DNA of 64,000 nt from Rhodospirillales bacterium 70-18 (GTDB taxonomy: Bacteria > Pseudomonadota > Alphaproteobacteria > Acetobacterales > Acetobacteraceae): the NCBI GenBank assembly GCA_001899585.1, contig MKWE01000019.1, positions 91,808 to 155,807 on the forward strand, read 5' to 3'. Positions 14,324-22,058 of the stretch are shown here, piece by piece. Under the pieces are notes generated by a model. That model was not told the DNA's origin. It worked only from the letters and a program-made list of their open reading frames with translations, and ran no database searches. The translations under genes and the position numbers were made by a program. Numbering within the stretch: the stretch's first letter is position 1; every line of letters starts with the position of its first letter.

Positions 14324-15610
14324 TCATCGGTCCGAATTACCCCCGCCCGCTGGCCGAGGGGCCGGCGCATCGGCCGGCCCCTCGGCCAGGCCGGCGGGCC
14401 TCGTCGCGGTGGGCCGCTTCGCATCCACCACCCGCACCCCCATGCGCAGCTTGCGCTGGGCGGCGTGGCGGTATTCCTCCTCGACCAGCAGGCCGGTGCG
14501 CAGCCACAGCGCGATGACGCGCGCGGCCTCGTCGTCCTCGAAGCCGAACTCGCGCACCAGCACGCCGCCGGCCCAGCGCTCGGTGCCCTTGCCGGTGCGG
14601 TGGGCGGAGAAGGCGTGGCCGCTGCCGGCGCCGGCGGCGATCAGGTCCAGCGCCCGGTTGCACTCCGCCGCCCCCATGCCGCGGAACGGGCTGGGCGGCT
14701 TCCAGGCGGCGATGGCGGCCACGCTGTCGCCGTTCGGGTATTCCGCCGTGGCGTTGCCCAGCGCCACCGTCTCCAGCCGGAACCAGGCGGTGGCGTCGCC
14801 GCGCGGGGCCATGTTGGCCTTGGCGTCGTCCAGCCGCACATGCCGCCAGCGCTCGCGCTCGGGCACCGACAGGGCGCGCGCCTCCTCCACGCTCATCGGC
14901 GTCAGCAGCGCGGCGGAGCGGGCGGCGTCGGTCAGCGCCTTGGCGCCGCGGGTGGTGTCCACGTCGCCCCCCGCCTTGTCGCCGCTCCCCTTGCGCACGT
15001 GATGCACCAGCAGCACGGCGGCGCGGGTGCGCTCGGCCACCTCCGCCCAGGCGGTGGCGGCGGCGTCCATCTGGGCGTTGGAGTTCTCGTCCAGCCGGTG
15101 GCTCTTGACGAACGGGTCCACCACGATCAGCCCGATGCCGGCGGCCAGCGCCGCCTCGGCCACCGCTTCGCGGTCCGGGTGGGCGATGCCGGCCTCGCCC
15201 GGTTCGGCCATGCACAGCCGGCGGTCGCGCCCGGAGGTGAGGTGCAGCCGCCCCTCCACCGCCGCGCGCGGCAGGGCGTGCAGGCGCATCAGCGCGGCGA
15301 CGCGGCGGTTCAGCTCGTCCAGCGGGTCTTCCAGGTTGAGCACCCAGGCCGGCACCGAATGGTGCACATGCTCGCCCAGGAAGCCGCGCCCGCTGGCCAG
15401 CGCCAGCGCCTGCGCCAGCGCCAGGGCCGACTTGCCGACCCCGCCGGGGGCGGCCAGCACCGAGACGAAACGCCGGATCAGCCGCGCGCCATATAGCCAC
15501 TCGCGCGGCGGAATCGCCTCGGGCGGCGGCAGGGCGGCCGGGGTGGCCTCCAGCGGGGCGATGGCGGCGGCGGTGCGCGCCGCCTCCCACGCGGCCCATA
15601 TGTCGCTCAT
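14324..15610 (-). CDS. RepA-like AAA ATPase/helicase of a prophage
   Basis: A 428-residue RecA-fold ATPase of the RepA/primase-helicase type. Walker A is PGGVGKSAL at about residues 55-63, Walker B is IGLIVVDPFVKSH near 155-167, and VLLVHHVRKG is the following sensor strand, the usual order in plasmid and phage RepA helicases. Its likely role is replication initiation or unwinding for the element. ATG 15610 is taken as the start because it overlaps the last micro-ORF as ATGA. It couples to the DUF6362 frame by ATGA at 14324-14327. It lies in a leftward operon with two small upstream genes. Confidence 0.78.
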   Translation of the reverse strand: MSDIWAAWEAARTAAAIAPLEATPAALPPPEAIPPREWLYGARLIRRFVSVLAAPGGVGKSALALAQALALASGRGFLGEHVHHSVPAWVLNLEDPLDELNRRVAALMRLHALPRAAVEGRLHLTSGRDRRLCMAEPGEAGIAHPDREAVAEAALAAGIGLIVVDPFVKSHRLDENSNAQMDAAATAWAEVAERTRAAVLLVHHVRKGSGDKAGGDVDTTRGAKALTDAARSAALLTPMSVEEARALSVPERERWRHVRLDDAKANMAPRGDATAWFRLETVALGNATAEYPNGDSVAAIAAWKPPSPFRGMGAAECNRALDLIAAGAGSGHAFSAHRTGKGTERWAGGVLVREFGFEDDEAARVIALWLRTGLLVEEEYRHAAQRKLRMGVRVVDAKRPTATRPAGLAEGPADAPAPRPAGGGNSDR

Positions 15611-15715
15611 GCGCACATCCGGCGCGACAGATCGCTCATGCGCGCCTCCGGCGCGACAGATCGCTCATGCGCGCCTCCGGCGCGACAGATCGCTCATGCG
15701 CGCCTCCGGCGCGGG
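15600..15715 (-). repeat. Four 29-nt tandem repeats creating three coupled micro-ORFs
   Basis: Four head-to-tail 29-nt units, two identical and the outer two diverged. Read leftward each unit contains CGGAGGCGCGCATGAGCGAT, that is a GGAGG site followed by ATGAGC. The stop of the upstream gene (15694-15696) lies in the first ATGA. The ATG at 15697 reads MSDLSRRRRA and ends in the next ATGA; the ATG at 15668 reads the same peptide; the ATG at 15639 reads MSDLSRRMCA and ends in the ATGA that starts the ATPase at 15610. The 33-nt micro-ORFs minus the 4-nt overlap equal the 29-nt period. There are no spacers, so this is not CRISPR. Confidence 0.85.
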
Positions 15716-16110
15716 CGGCGGGCCAGGGCGCGGCACACCAGCTGCTCGGCGATGGCGCGGCGCTCATGGGCCAGCAGCAGCCCGCCGGCATCGGCCTCGG
15801 CGGCGGCGGCCAGCAGGCGGCGGCGGGCGGCGCGGGCGACGATCAGCGGGGCCAGCGCGTCGTGCACCCGCCAGGCGGCGCGGTCGCGGGCGCCCAGCGT
15901 GGCGCGGCAGGAGTCGCGCAGGGCGTGCAGCAGGTGGCTGTGCAGGCCCCAGGGGCTGAGCGTGGGGGCGGCGGCGCAGGCGGCGTGCACGATCGGCGGC
16001 AGGATCTCGTCCTCGTCGAGCAGCCCCTGGGCGACCAGGCGGCCGGCGATGCGGGCGGCGCGAAGCTGGGTCTCGGGCCAGGGGACGACCAATGGTGCGA
16101 GGTGCCTCAC
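15694..16110 (-). CDS. Hypothetical protein of the phage replication operon
   Basis: A 138-residue protein read from GTG 16110, which overlaps the upstream stop as GTGA. I do not recognise the family. It is helical and rich in Ala, Leu and Arg (LRAARIAGRLVAQGLLDEDE, HSHLLHALRDSCRATLGARD) and ends in the basic tail RRPRRRRA, whose last codons are part of the 29-nt repeat. A longer open frame upstream is arginine-rich shadow of the preceding gene. Its position directly before the RepA-like ATPase suggests a role in replication of the element. Confidence 0.6.
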   Translation of the reverse strand: MRHLAPLVVPWPETQLRAARIAGRLVAQGLLDEDEILPPIVHAACAAAPTLSPWGLHSHLLHALRDSCRATLGARDRAAWRVHDALAPLIVARAARRRLLAAAAEADAGGLLLAHERRAIAEQLVCRALARRPRRRRA

Positions 16111-16400
16111 GCGGCCAGTCCGAGCGGCGGCCAGGGATAGGCGCTGCCGTCCAGCAGCGTGCCGGCGGTGATGGCGCCCCAGCTGTCCGGGTGGCCGGCG
16201 GGCAGCGCCTCGCGCGCGGGGTCCGCCGCCGGGGCGGGCGGGCGCAGCGGGGCCCGCGCGCCGATCGCCCGGCCGCGCTCGATCGCCGACCAGCGGCTGA
16301 CCAGCAATTGCGCGGCGATGGTGTCCCAACTGGCGCCCTCGGCGCGCATCCGGCGGATCCTGGTGTCGCTGGCGTCGGTCCAGAGCAGTTTGACGGGCAT
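16107..16400 (-). CDS. Small helix-turn-helix protein
   Basis: A 97-residue protein. Residues 1-46 (KLLWTDASDTRIRRMRAEGA, SWDTIAAQLLVSRWSAIERG) form a Trp-led three-helix DNA-binding motif of GcrA/SANT style, as seen in small phage regulators of Acetobacteraceae. The rest is proline-rich. It is the first gene of the leftward phage operon and faces the XRE repressor across a 100-nt AT-rich gap, so it may act as the opposing (Cro-like) regulator; that is inference from position. Confidence 0.6.
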   Translation of the reverse strand: MPVKLLWTDASDTRIRRMRAEGASWDTIAAQLLVSRWSAIERGRAIGARAPLRPPAPAADPAREALPAGHPDSWGAITAGTLLDGSAYPWPPLGLAA

Positions 16401-16500
16401 GGCGGGGTCCCTTGCGGCTGCCTGAACGTTAGACTTGATAACGAGAAGGCGTCAATAATTATAACCTCGACTGGTTAGAAAAACTGACATACCGTTCCGC
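16401..16500. promoter_or_regulatory. Divergent promoter region of the prophage switch
   Basis: This 100-nt gap is far more AT-rich than its surroundings. Leftward, TTGACG and TAACGT are spaced 18 nt; rightward, TTGATA lies 17-19 nt before AATTAT/TATAAC. The two promoters overlap. GTTA...TAAC and GTTAG...CTGAC half-sites could be repressor operators. The arrangement resembles a lysogeny switch between the XRE gene and the early operon. Confidence 0.55.
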
Positions 16501-16875
16501 ATGGACAAGACGGATCAGGACCCCGGCGACGGGCTGGTGGGCGGACGCATCCGCGAGGCGCGGCGCGCGCGCGGCATGACGCAGGATGCGCTGGCGCAGG
16601 CGGTGGGGGTGTCGCGCAGCGCGGTGGCGCAGTGGGAGACCGGGCGGGCCGGGCAGTTGCGCGGCAATCTCGCGCGCATCGCCGCCGTGCTGGGGGTGTC
16701 GGCCAGTCACCTCATGGAGGGCGGCGCCAGCGAGGGCGGGCCGGCGGCCGAGGACGGGACGGAGCTGGCGCTGCTGCGGCTGTACCGCGCCTGCACGGCG
16801 GATGACCGGGCTTTTTTGCTGCGCACGGCGCAGCGGCTGGCGCGCGCGGCCGGCGAATCGGGCGGCGCGGGCTGA
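16501..16875 (+). CDS. XRE family repressor
   Basis: A 124-residue regulator with a Cro/C1-type helix-turn-helix at about residues 15-72 (IREARRARGMTQDALAQAVG, VSRSAVAQWETGR, NLARIAAVLGVSASHLM). The C-terminal part is a short helical tail without the LexA-like peptidase of large CI repressors, so it would not be self-cleaved. It is transcribed away from the leftward phage operon and probably represses it. No convincing ribosome-binding site is visible before ATG 16501, so a leaderless or weakly initiated message is possible. Confidence 0.88.
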   Translation: MDKTDQDPGDGLVGGRIREARRARGMTQDALAQAVGVSRSAVAQWETGRAGQLRGNLARIAAVLGVSASHLMEGGASEGGPAAEDGTELALLRLYRACTADDRAFLLRTAQRLARAAGESGGAG

Positions 16876-17197
16876 GGCGGGCGGGCGCTCACGGCTTTGT
16901 GTGCGCGGCCCGTGGCGGCCGCGAGGGCGGCGGGCGGGGCGGCGCCGCGGCGCGGGGCGGAATCCACCGAATCCGAGGATTTATGCCGCACCGCGGCATC
17001 CTGGAATGGCGCTGTAGCGAACCGAGCCGGACACGCATCGGCTGACGCGCTATACAATCGTAACCAGCATCACCGGCGGTGGCGATGATTCGGCAATTTT
17101 GGCAGGCTTGCTCACATGTTGACACTTGCCTTTCCGTTTTGCAGTGCACTACAACTAGGCCGAACGCAGGTTAATTTTATTCGAGGTCGAAACCGCC
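16876..17197 (+). promoter_or_regulatory. 322-nt upstream region of the secreted beta-roll gene
   Basis: No gene is seen. The first 100 nt are extremely GC-rich. From about 17040 the composition drops, with CGCTATACAATCG (17046-17058) as a -10-like box and TTGACA at 17118 as a -35-like box. GAGG at 17183 can serve as the ribosome-binding site of the gene at 17198. One or more promoters for that gene are likely; the exact start is not determinable. Confidence 0.4.
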
Positions 17198-18622
17198 ATG
17201 GCGACAAACGTAACAGTGCTCGGCGCCTCCGGGTCGACCGTAACCATCCCGTTCACCTCGGCAGCCAACGCCGCGGCGGCCCAGACTGCCCTCTACAAGA
17301 TCTCGCAGCTGGTGCAGGCCAGCGTGCTGACCCAGTATCAGTATCCGGGCACCGGCACGGTTCCGGCGCCGGCGCTGCTGGGCGGCGTGGTGGTCAGCGG
17401 CGCCACCCCGGTCAATGTCGGCGCCCTGCCGACCAACACCTGGTCGATGGTCAACAACGCCGACAACGCGGTGCCGACGGTGGTGGGCCTGGCGGGCGGC
17501 GGCACGGTGGCGGCGACGCTGCCGGGCACCACGGTGGTCGGCGCCTTCACGCCGATGACGGTGGCCTCCGGCACTTCGGGCATCATGTTCCTGAACGTGT
17601 CCAGCAACGCCGAGGTCTACCTGGGCGGCGGCAACAACTACATCTACGAGCGTGACGCCGCGGCCAAGGCCGTGATCGGTGTCGATGCCGGCACGTCCTA
17701 TATCGAAGCCCAGATGGGCGCCACCACCATCAACGCCTTCGACGGCGCCGGCATGCTGGTGCAGGCCGGCGGCACCGGCTCCACCCTGATCAACGCGCAG
17801 GGCGGCCAGACCAGCTTCTGGGTGTATGGCGACACCAGTGGCGGCGCGGCGGTCACGCTTACCGGCGCCTCGGCCGGCAGCAAGATCACCTATGTCGGCA
17901 CCAACCACGCCAGCACCTTCCTGAACCCGGGCGCCGGCGACATCACGGTGTTCGGCAGCTTCGGCGGCGACAGCACCGGCACCGCGACCCTGTTCGGCGG
18001 CACCGCGGCCCTGGGCGGCGCCACCGTCACGGCCCCGGCCTTCACCGGGGCTGCCACCGTCTATGGCGGCACCGGCTACTTCGCCGGCGGCACCGGCGGC
18101 GCCAACCTGATGCACACCAGCACGGTGACCGCTTCCACCACCCTGGTCGGCGGGCATGACGGCGACACCCTCTACAACCACGCGGCCGGCAACTTCCTGA
18201 TCTCCGGCGCCGGCGCCGAGACGCTGTTCGGCGTGCAGGACACCACCACGGGCGGTTCCAACTTCCAGCTCTCCAGCGGCGACACCACGGTGTTCGGCGA
18301 CGCGCTGGGCGGCAACCACTTCTTCCTGGGCGCCGGCCTGGGGCTGATCGAGGGCAGCTGGGCCAACACCCACGCGATCGCCAACTACTACTCGGTCGCC
18401 AATGGCGGCGGCAGCACGCTGGTCACCGACTTCATCAGCGGGCTGGACAAGTTCTCGGTCTCGCTCAGCGCCGGGGCGCCATCGGTCAGTTCGCTGACCT
18501 ACTATGCCGCCGGCGCCGGCGGGTCGCCGTTCGGCAGCCACGACGGCACCGCGCTGGTCCTGTCCGACTCCACCAAGGTCTACTTCTACGACACCCAGGT
18601 GAAGACCACCGACCTGAGCTGA
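17198..18622 (+). CDS. Glycine/threonine-rich secreted protein, beta-roll-like (type I secretion candidate)
   Basis: A 474-residue acidic protein with almost no Cys and no Sec signal peptide. From about residue 120 it is a series of 15-25-residue blocks of the type FLNPGAGDITVFGSFGGDST, ATLFGGTAALGGATV, TTLVGGHDGDTLYNHAAGN and GAETLFGVQDTT, which resemble degenerate RTX/beta-roll or beta-helix repeats. The C terminus ends DSTKVYFYDTQVKTTDLS, a hydrophobic-acidic tail like type I secretion signals. Such proteins are surface-layer-like or adhesive in Acetobacteraceae. Codon use is highly optimised and the gene has its own promoter region and a perfect terminator, so it may be strongly expressed. 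Confidence 0.7.
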   Translation: MATNVTVLGASGSTVTIPFTSAANAAAAQTALYKISQLVQASVLTQYQYPGTGTVPAPALLGGVVVSGATPVNVGALPTNTWSMVNNADNAVPTVVGLAGGGTVAATLPGTTVVGAFTPMTVASGTSGIMFLNVSSNAEVYLGGGNNYIYERDAAAKAVIGVDAGTSYIEAQMGATTINAFDGAGMLVQAGGTGSTLINAQGGQTSFWVYGDTSGGAAVTLTGASAGSKITYVGTNHASTFLNPGAGDITVFGSFGGDSTGTATLFGGTAALGGATVTAPAFTGAATVYGGTGYFAGGTGGANLMHTSTVTASTTLVGGHDGDTLYNHAAGNFLISGAGAETLFGVQDTTTGGSNFQLSSGDTTVFGDALGGNHFFLGAGLGLIEGSWANTHAIANYYSVANGGGSTLVTDFISGLDKFSVSLSAGAPSVSSLTYYAAGAGGSPFGSHDGTALVLSDSTKVYFYDTQVKTTDLS

Positions 18623-18646
18623 TCGGAGGCTCTCCTCCGATTGCCG

Positions 18647-18685
18647 AAAGGCCCGCCACCGGAAGGTGGCGGGCCTTTTGCTTTG
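18647..18685 (+). terminator. Intrinsic terminator of the secreted-protein gene
   Basis: AAAGGCCCGCCACC (18647-18660) pairs perfectly with GGTGGCGGGCCTTT (18665-18678) around a GGAA tetraloop and is followed by a short T-rich run. It begins 24 nt after the stop at 18622. It is the clearest rho-independent terminator in the window. Confidence 0.93.
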
Positions 18686-18705
18686 GGGCCCGGGGGAAGG
18701 AAGGG

Positions 18706-18763
18706 TCACATGGAGGCGGGGAGGCGGGGAGGCGGGGAGGCGGGGAGGCGGGGAGAAGCAAGG
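18706..18763. repeat. GAGGCGG repeat, family R2 copy b
   Basis: TCACATGGAGGCGGGGAGGC starts a run of six AGGCGGGG-type units ending GGGAGAAGCAAGG. It matches copy a at 11325 closely, with two more units, so unit number varies between copies. It lies between the terminator and the convergent Hint gene. Confidence 0.8.
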
Positions 18764-18843
18764 CGGGGGGCGCCCGGACCCGCCTACGTCCTGGAGTATT
18801 GGGGGCCGCCACTGGTCCTCAATATCTTCAAAAATTCCGAGGT

Positions 18844-18885
18844 CCAGGGGCTCGGCCCCTGGCGGGGCACGGGGCAGCGCCCCGC
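18844..18885. repeat. GC-rich double hairpin, family R3 copy b
   Basis: CCAGGGGCTCGGCCCCTGG is a perfect stem-loop, followed by a GGCGGGGC / GCCCCGCC pair. It is the counterpart of 11432-11473. It ends 14 nt from the stop of the leftward Hint gene and may terminate it. Confidence 0.6.
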
Positions 18886-18898
18886 CTTGCCTGTCGCT

Positions 18899-19918
18899 TC
18901 AGCCCCGCCGCAGCAACCGGTGCCAGTCGTTGATGGCCACGTCCAGCAGGCGCGGTCGCGGGCAGGGCGGCAGGATCAGCTGGGCGTTGCCGTCGGTCCA
19001 GCGCCAGCTTCGCCGTTCGCGGGTTTCCAGGCCGTGGAAGCCGTCGCCGGCGACCAGGCCGCCGAGGTCGAGCGGCACGCCGTCCAGCAGGATGGACTGG
19101 ATGGCCACGCCGAAGCGGCGGGCATCGGCCTCGCCGCCGTCGCGGTTGGGCGGGTAGCCGACCGGGGAGACCAGGCGCAGGCTGGCCGCCCCGGCGGGGA
19201 TGGTGAAGCGCCACAGGCCGCCCTGCGGCGGCTGCGCCAGCACCGTGCGGCCATCGGCCACCAGCCGCAGGTCCGGCGCCTCGCCGGAGGGGAGGTCGCC
19301 GGGGGGCAGGTCATTGGGGAGCAGGTCATTGGGGGGCAGGTCGTCGGGTGGCGCCTCGGCGGGCGGCGGCTCCGGTGTGGCGGCCGGTGGCGGCGGGGCT
19401 TCGGCGGTGGCGGCGCGGGTGAGGCGGCCGCGCAGGGCGAACAGGGCGGGGCCGGGGGGCAGCAGGCGGGCGGACAGGGCGCCGCCGGCGTCGCGCCGGC
19501 TGGCGGCCGGCAGGTTGGCGACCAGCGGCAGGCCATGGCCCTCCAGCGTCACGCCGTACCAGGGCGTCTGCTCGGTGCGGGCGGCGCGCAGGATGCTGCG
19601 GCCGTTCACCAGCGCGCCGGCGGGGGCGAGCGCGCCCTCGGGCAGCGCCTCGTCCTGCACGAACAGGAGCTGCTCGGGGGTGACCACCAGGTCCTGGCGC
19701 GGCCGGCCGGGGCCGAGGGCGCCGGGCAGCAGGTGGATGGTGGCGCCGCCGGGGCCGGGCGGGGGGGCCAGCTTCTCCACCGCCACGACGCGCAGCGGGC
19801 CGGTGGCGGTGACGACCGACTCGCCCGGTTGCAGGGTTTCCACCGGCCGGTCGTGCTGGCCGAGGGCGGTTGCCACCCGGACCGGGGTGCCCGCGAGGAA
19901 GCAGCCGTCGCCGATCAT
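18899..19918 (-). CDS. Hint (hedgehog/intein) domain protein
   Basis: About 339 residues. The N terminus MIGDGCFLAGTPVRVATALG is the Hint N-block with the nucleophilic Cys at residue 6, followed by VETLQPGESVVTATGPLRVV and DLVVTPEQLLFVQDEALP (the TxxH-like block lacks a clear His). Hint domains self-cleave or autoprocess. In Acetobacteraceae they are commonly attached to or beside secreted Gly-rich proteins like the one at 17198. The middle contains a proline/aspartate array (DDLPPNDLLPNDLPPGDLP) from 15-nt DNA repeats at 19290-19350. The C-terminal domain is unassigned. GTG 19933 is an alternative start. Confidence 0.75.
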   Translation of the reverse strand: MIGDGCFLAGTPVRVATALGQHDRPVETLQPGESVVTATGPLRVVAVEKLAPPPGPGGATIHLLPGALGPGRPRQDLVVTPEQLLFVQDEALPEGALAPAGALVNGRSILRAARTEQTPWYGVTLEGHGLPLVANLPAASRRDAGGALSARLLPPGPALFALRGRLTRAATAEAPPPPAATPEPPPAEAPPDDLPPNDLLPNDLPPGDLPSGEAPDLRLVADGRTVLAQPPQGGLWRFTIPAGAASLRLVSPVGYPPNRDGGEADARRFGVAIQSILLDGVPLDLGGLVAGDGFHGLETRERRSWRWTDGNAQLILPPCPRPRLLDVAINDWHRLLRRG

Positions 19919-19946
19919 GCCGCCGACCTGCACCGCGCGGCCCCGC

Positions 19947-21014
19947 TCAACCGGGGCCGCCGAACAGGCGGACCCAGGCGCGGCGCAGCGGCTGGCCGGC
20001 GCGCCAGACCGCGCGCAGCGGCAACAGCGCCTTGCGGTTCCAGGCGGCGACCGCCTCCAGCTCGGCCAGGCGTAGGCTCTGGGCGTGCAGCAGGTCGATC
20101 ACCTGGCGCAGGGCGGCGGAGTCGGCCGGCGGGTGGCCGGCGGTTTCGGGCACCGGGTCGAGGAAGCGGGCCTCGTCGATCTGCGCGCGGGCTTCCAGCA
20201 GGGTGCGGTCCAGCAGCGCCATGCGGGCGGCCTGCAGGTCCTGCGGGGTGGCGAAGCTCTCGCGGCCGCGCTTGAGCAGCACGATGAACTCGCAGCCCGC
20301 GGTGTCGTGCAGGGTGTCGATATGCCAGTCGATGATGCCGAGCTGGGCGAGTTCCAGCACGATCAGCGCGAAGCTGGCCGGGGTGAACTGCCAGGCGTGG
20401 TAGTCCACGTAGGGCGCGTCCGGCGTGTCCTGCCAGATCTGCATGGCGGCCTGGGCATCGGCGAAGTCGTGCAGGAATTTCGGCGCCTGGGTGGGGTGCT
20501 GGCCCCAGGCGATGGCGCCGTCCATGGAGATGGAATAGGCGAGGTGGTTCCAGGCGGTACGCTTGCCGTGGCGGCCGGCGGAATGGCCGGCCAGCACGTC
20601 GCCGGTGGTGCTCCAGGGCTTGTAGTAGTCGAAGCAGTACCGCTTGTCGGGCACCGCGAGCGACAGCGCGCCGTCGGCGGCCATGACGGTCTGCGCGGAG
20701 AGCAGGAAGCCGGCGAGGTCGGGCAGGTGCTCGATGACGTGGCTGGCGATCAGCAGGTCGAATCGGCCGTGGTCGGCCTGGGGGATGGCGGCCTCCAGCG
20801 TGCCGCCGGCCCAGACGTAATCCACCGCCTCGATCGCGTCCAGATCGACGTGGAAACCGGCGTATTTGGCCCGCAGTTCCGCCTGCGAGGCATGATCGAC
20901 CACGCGCGCGTTCCATCCGCCCTGCTTGGGCGCGATAGGGGCGTGGCTGGGGCCGATCTCGATGATGCGGGTGGCGTGGGTGGCGCCACTGAGCAGGCGG
21001 GTGGTGCGGTCCAA
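19947..21014 (-). CDS. Class I SAM-dependent methyltransferase
   Basis: A 355-residue protein with a Rossmann methyltransferase core: the SAM loop RIIEIGPSHAPIAPKQGG is motif I, and FDLLIASHVIEHLPDLAGFL is the motif containing the acidic and aromatic positions. A C-terminal helical region (LRQVIDLLHAQSLRLAELEA) probably mediates oligomer contacts. Enzymes of this shape modify sugars or other small molecules in glycan loci. The substrate is unknown. It is transcribed upstream of the Hint gene, about 30 nt apart, so the two may be one operon. Confidence 0.82.
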   Translation of the reverse strand: MDRTTRLLSGATHATRIIEIGPSHAPIAPKQGGWNARVVDHASQAELRAKYAGFHVDLDAIEAVDYVWAGGTLEAAIPQADHGRFDLLIASHVIEHLPDLAGFLLSAQTVMAADGALSLAVPDKRYCFDYYKPWSTTGDVLAGHSAGRHGKRTAWNHLAYSISMDGAIAWGQHPTQAPKFLHDFADAQAAMQIWQDTPDAPYVDYHAWQFTPASFALIVLELAQLGIIDWHIDTLHDTAGCEFIVLLKRGRESFATPQDLQAARMALLDRTLLEARAQIDEARFLDPVPETAGHPPADSAALRQVIDLLHAQSLRLAELEAVAAWNRKALLPLRAVWRAGQPLRRAWVRLFGGPG

Positions 21015-21075
21015 GGCGGCTCTTTCGTGAATGCGGCCCTTGGTAACAGCACCGATGGCGGAATGGGAAGGGCGA

Positions 21076-21561
21076 TCAGCCCGGAACGAGGGTCACTTTC
21101 GCGATGCCGCGGCTGAGGATGCCGAGTTTGGCGGCGGCGGCGCGGGAGAGGTCGATGATGCGGCGGCGGGTGCCGGGGCGGTCGTTGATGGTGACCACCA
21201 CGCTGCGGCCGGTGGCGGGGACGATGACGCGGACGCGGCTGCCGATGGGCAGGGTGGCGTGGGCGGCGGTGAGCTGGCCGTCGTCGTAGCGGGTGCCGCT
21301 GGCGGTGCGGCGGCCTTGCCAGCGCTTGCCGCCGTACCAGGAGGCGATGCCGGTCTGGTGCCAGGCGCCTGGGATGTCGCTCCAGATCGGCTGGGTTTGC
21401 GGGATGGCGGGGTGGGCGATGGCGGGGTGGGCGAAGGCCGGGTCGGGCCGGAGGTGGGGTTCGGCATGGGCGGTGCGCGGCAGGGCCAGGCCCGCAAGTA
21501 TCAGCGACATCAGAAAGGGTGGCAGTGCCGCTTTGGCGGACTTGATCATTGCATTCTCCAT
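21076..21561 (-). CDS. rlpA: RlpA-like septal lytic transglycosylase
   Basis: A 161-residue secreted protein. A signal peptide (residues about 8-33, ALPPFLMSLILAGLALPRTA followed by HAE) precedes a short linker with AHPAI repeats and a double-psi beta-barrel: GIASWYGGKRWQGRRTASGT, LTAAHATLPIGSRVRVIV, TINDRPGTRRRIIDLS. These are the conserved blocks of RlpA, which cleaves denuded peptidoglycan at the septum. There is no lipobox and no SPOR domain, so this is a short soluble form. Confidence 0.88.
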   Translation of the reverse strand: MENAMIKSAKAALPPFLMSLILAGLALPRTAHAEPHLRPDPAFAHPAIAHPAIPQTQPIWSDIPGAWHQTGIASWYGGKRWQGRRTASGTRYDDGQLTAAHATLPIGSRVRVIVPATGRSVVVTINDRPGTRRRIIDLSRAAAAKLGILSRGIAKVTLVPG

Positions 21562-22058
21562 CCGCGTGGTCCTGGCCGTGCCGAGGTAACTAACAGTGGC
21601 ACGGTGTTGGACTGGCCGTGGTGCCTTCCATGATCTGCCGATGCGTGTGTGGGCAGCGGCACAAATAGCTGGTTCAAACTTCGGGCATTCAGCCCAGGAT
21701 CGCCGGCAAGATCAACCACAATCCTTCACCGATGGCAAACAGTGCTGGGCGGAATCGTGTCATGACTGTGGCGCGCGCCGGTAGATCGGTTTCGATTGTC
21801 CTTGTAGATGGTTGATTTGGCAGCATTTCAATGTGGCCGGAATGTGGCGGGGGCCGGCGCGGGGCTGGCGCGCGCGGTAGGATTTTTCCCCCTCGGACAG
21901 GGGGTGATTTCGCGCCGTTCGGAGGGCGGTATGGAAAAAATGCCCATTGTGGAATTTTTTCCTTCCCATCCACCCCAGCGATAGGTATAAACCGAGGCAT
22001 GATCGGCGGCGTGTGCGGGCAACCCACACGCCGTTTTCGCGTTTATGGGGCGGGTGCG
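21562..22058. other. 497-nt gene-free region between rlpA and the prophage scar
   Basis: No convincing gene is present. Two stem-loops are visible: GGAAAAAAT (21933-21941) pairing with ATTTTTTCC (21954-21962), a symmetric AT hairpin that could stop transcription both ways, and CGGCGTGTG (22007-22015) pairing with CACACGCCG (22025-22033) followed by TTTT, a rightward terminator. The lower GC content suggests part of it is residual phage DNA. The rlpA promoter must lie in the first 100-200 nt. Confidence 0.5.
22007..22038 (+). terminator. Terminator-like hairpin before the terminase remnant
   Basis: A 9-base-pair stem, CGGCGTGTG with CACACGCCG, with a GGG-containing loop and a trailing TTTT. 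It ends about 20 nt before the ATG at 22059. Confidence 0.6.

Noticed and set aside
15600..15715. Possible CRISPR array (29-nt repeats)
   Set aside because: The units are head to tail with no spacers and no cas genes nearby; the repeat is part of a coding junction.
21562..22058. A tRNA gene as phage attachment site in the gap before the scar
   Set aside because: GGTTCAAACTTC resembles a T-loop, but no acceptor or anticodon stem can be formed around it.
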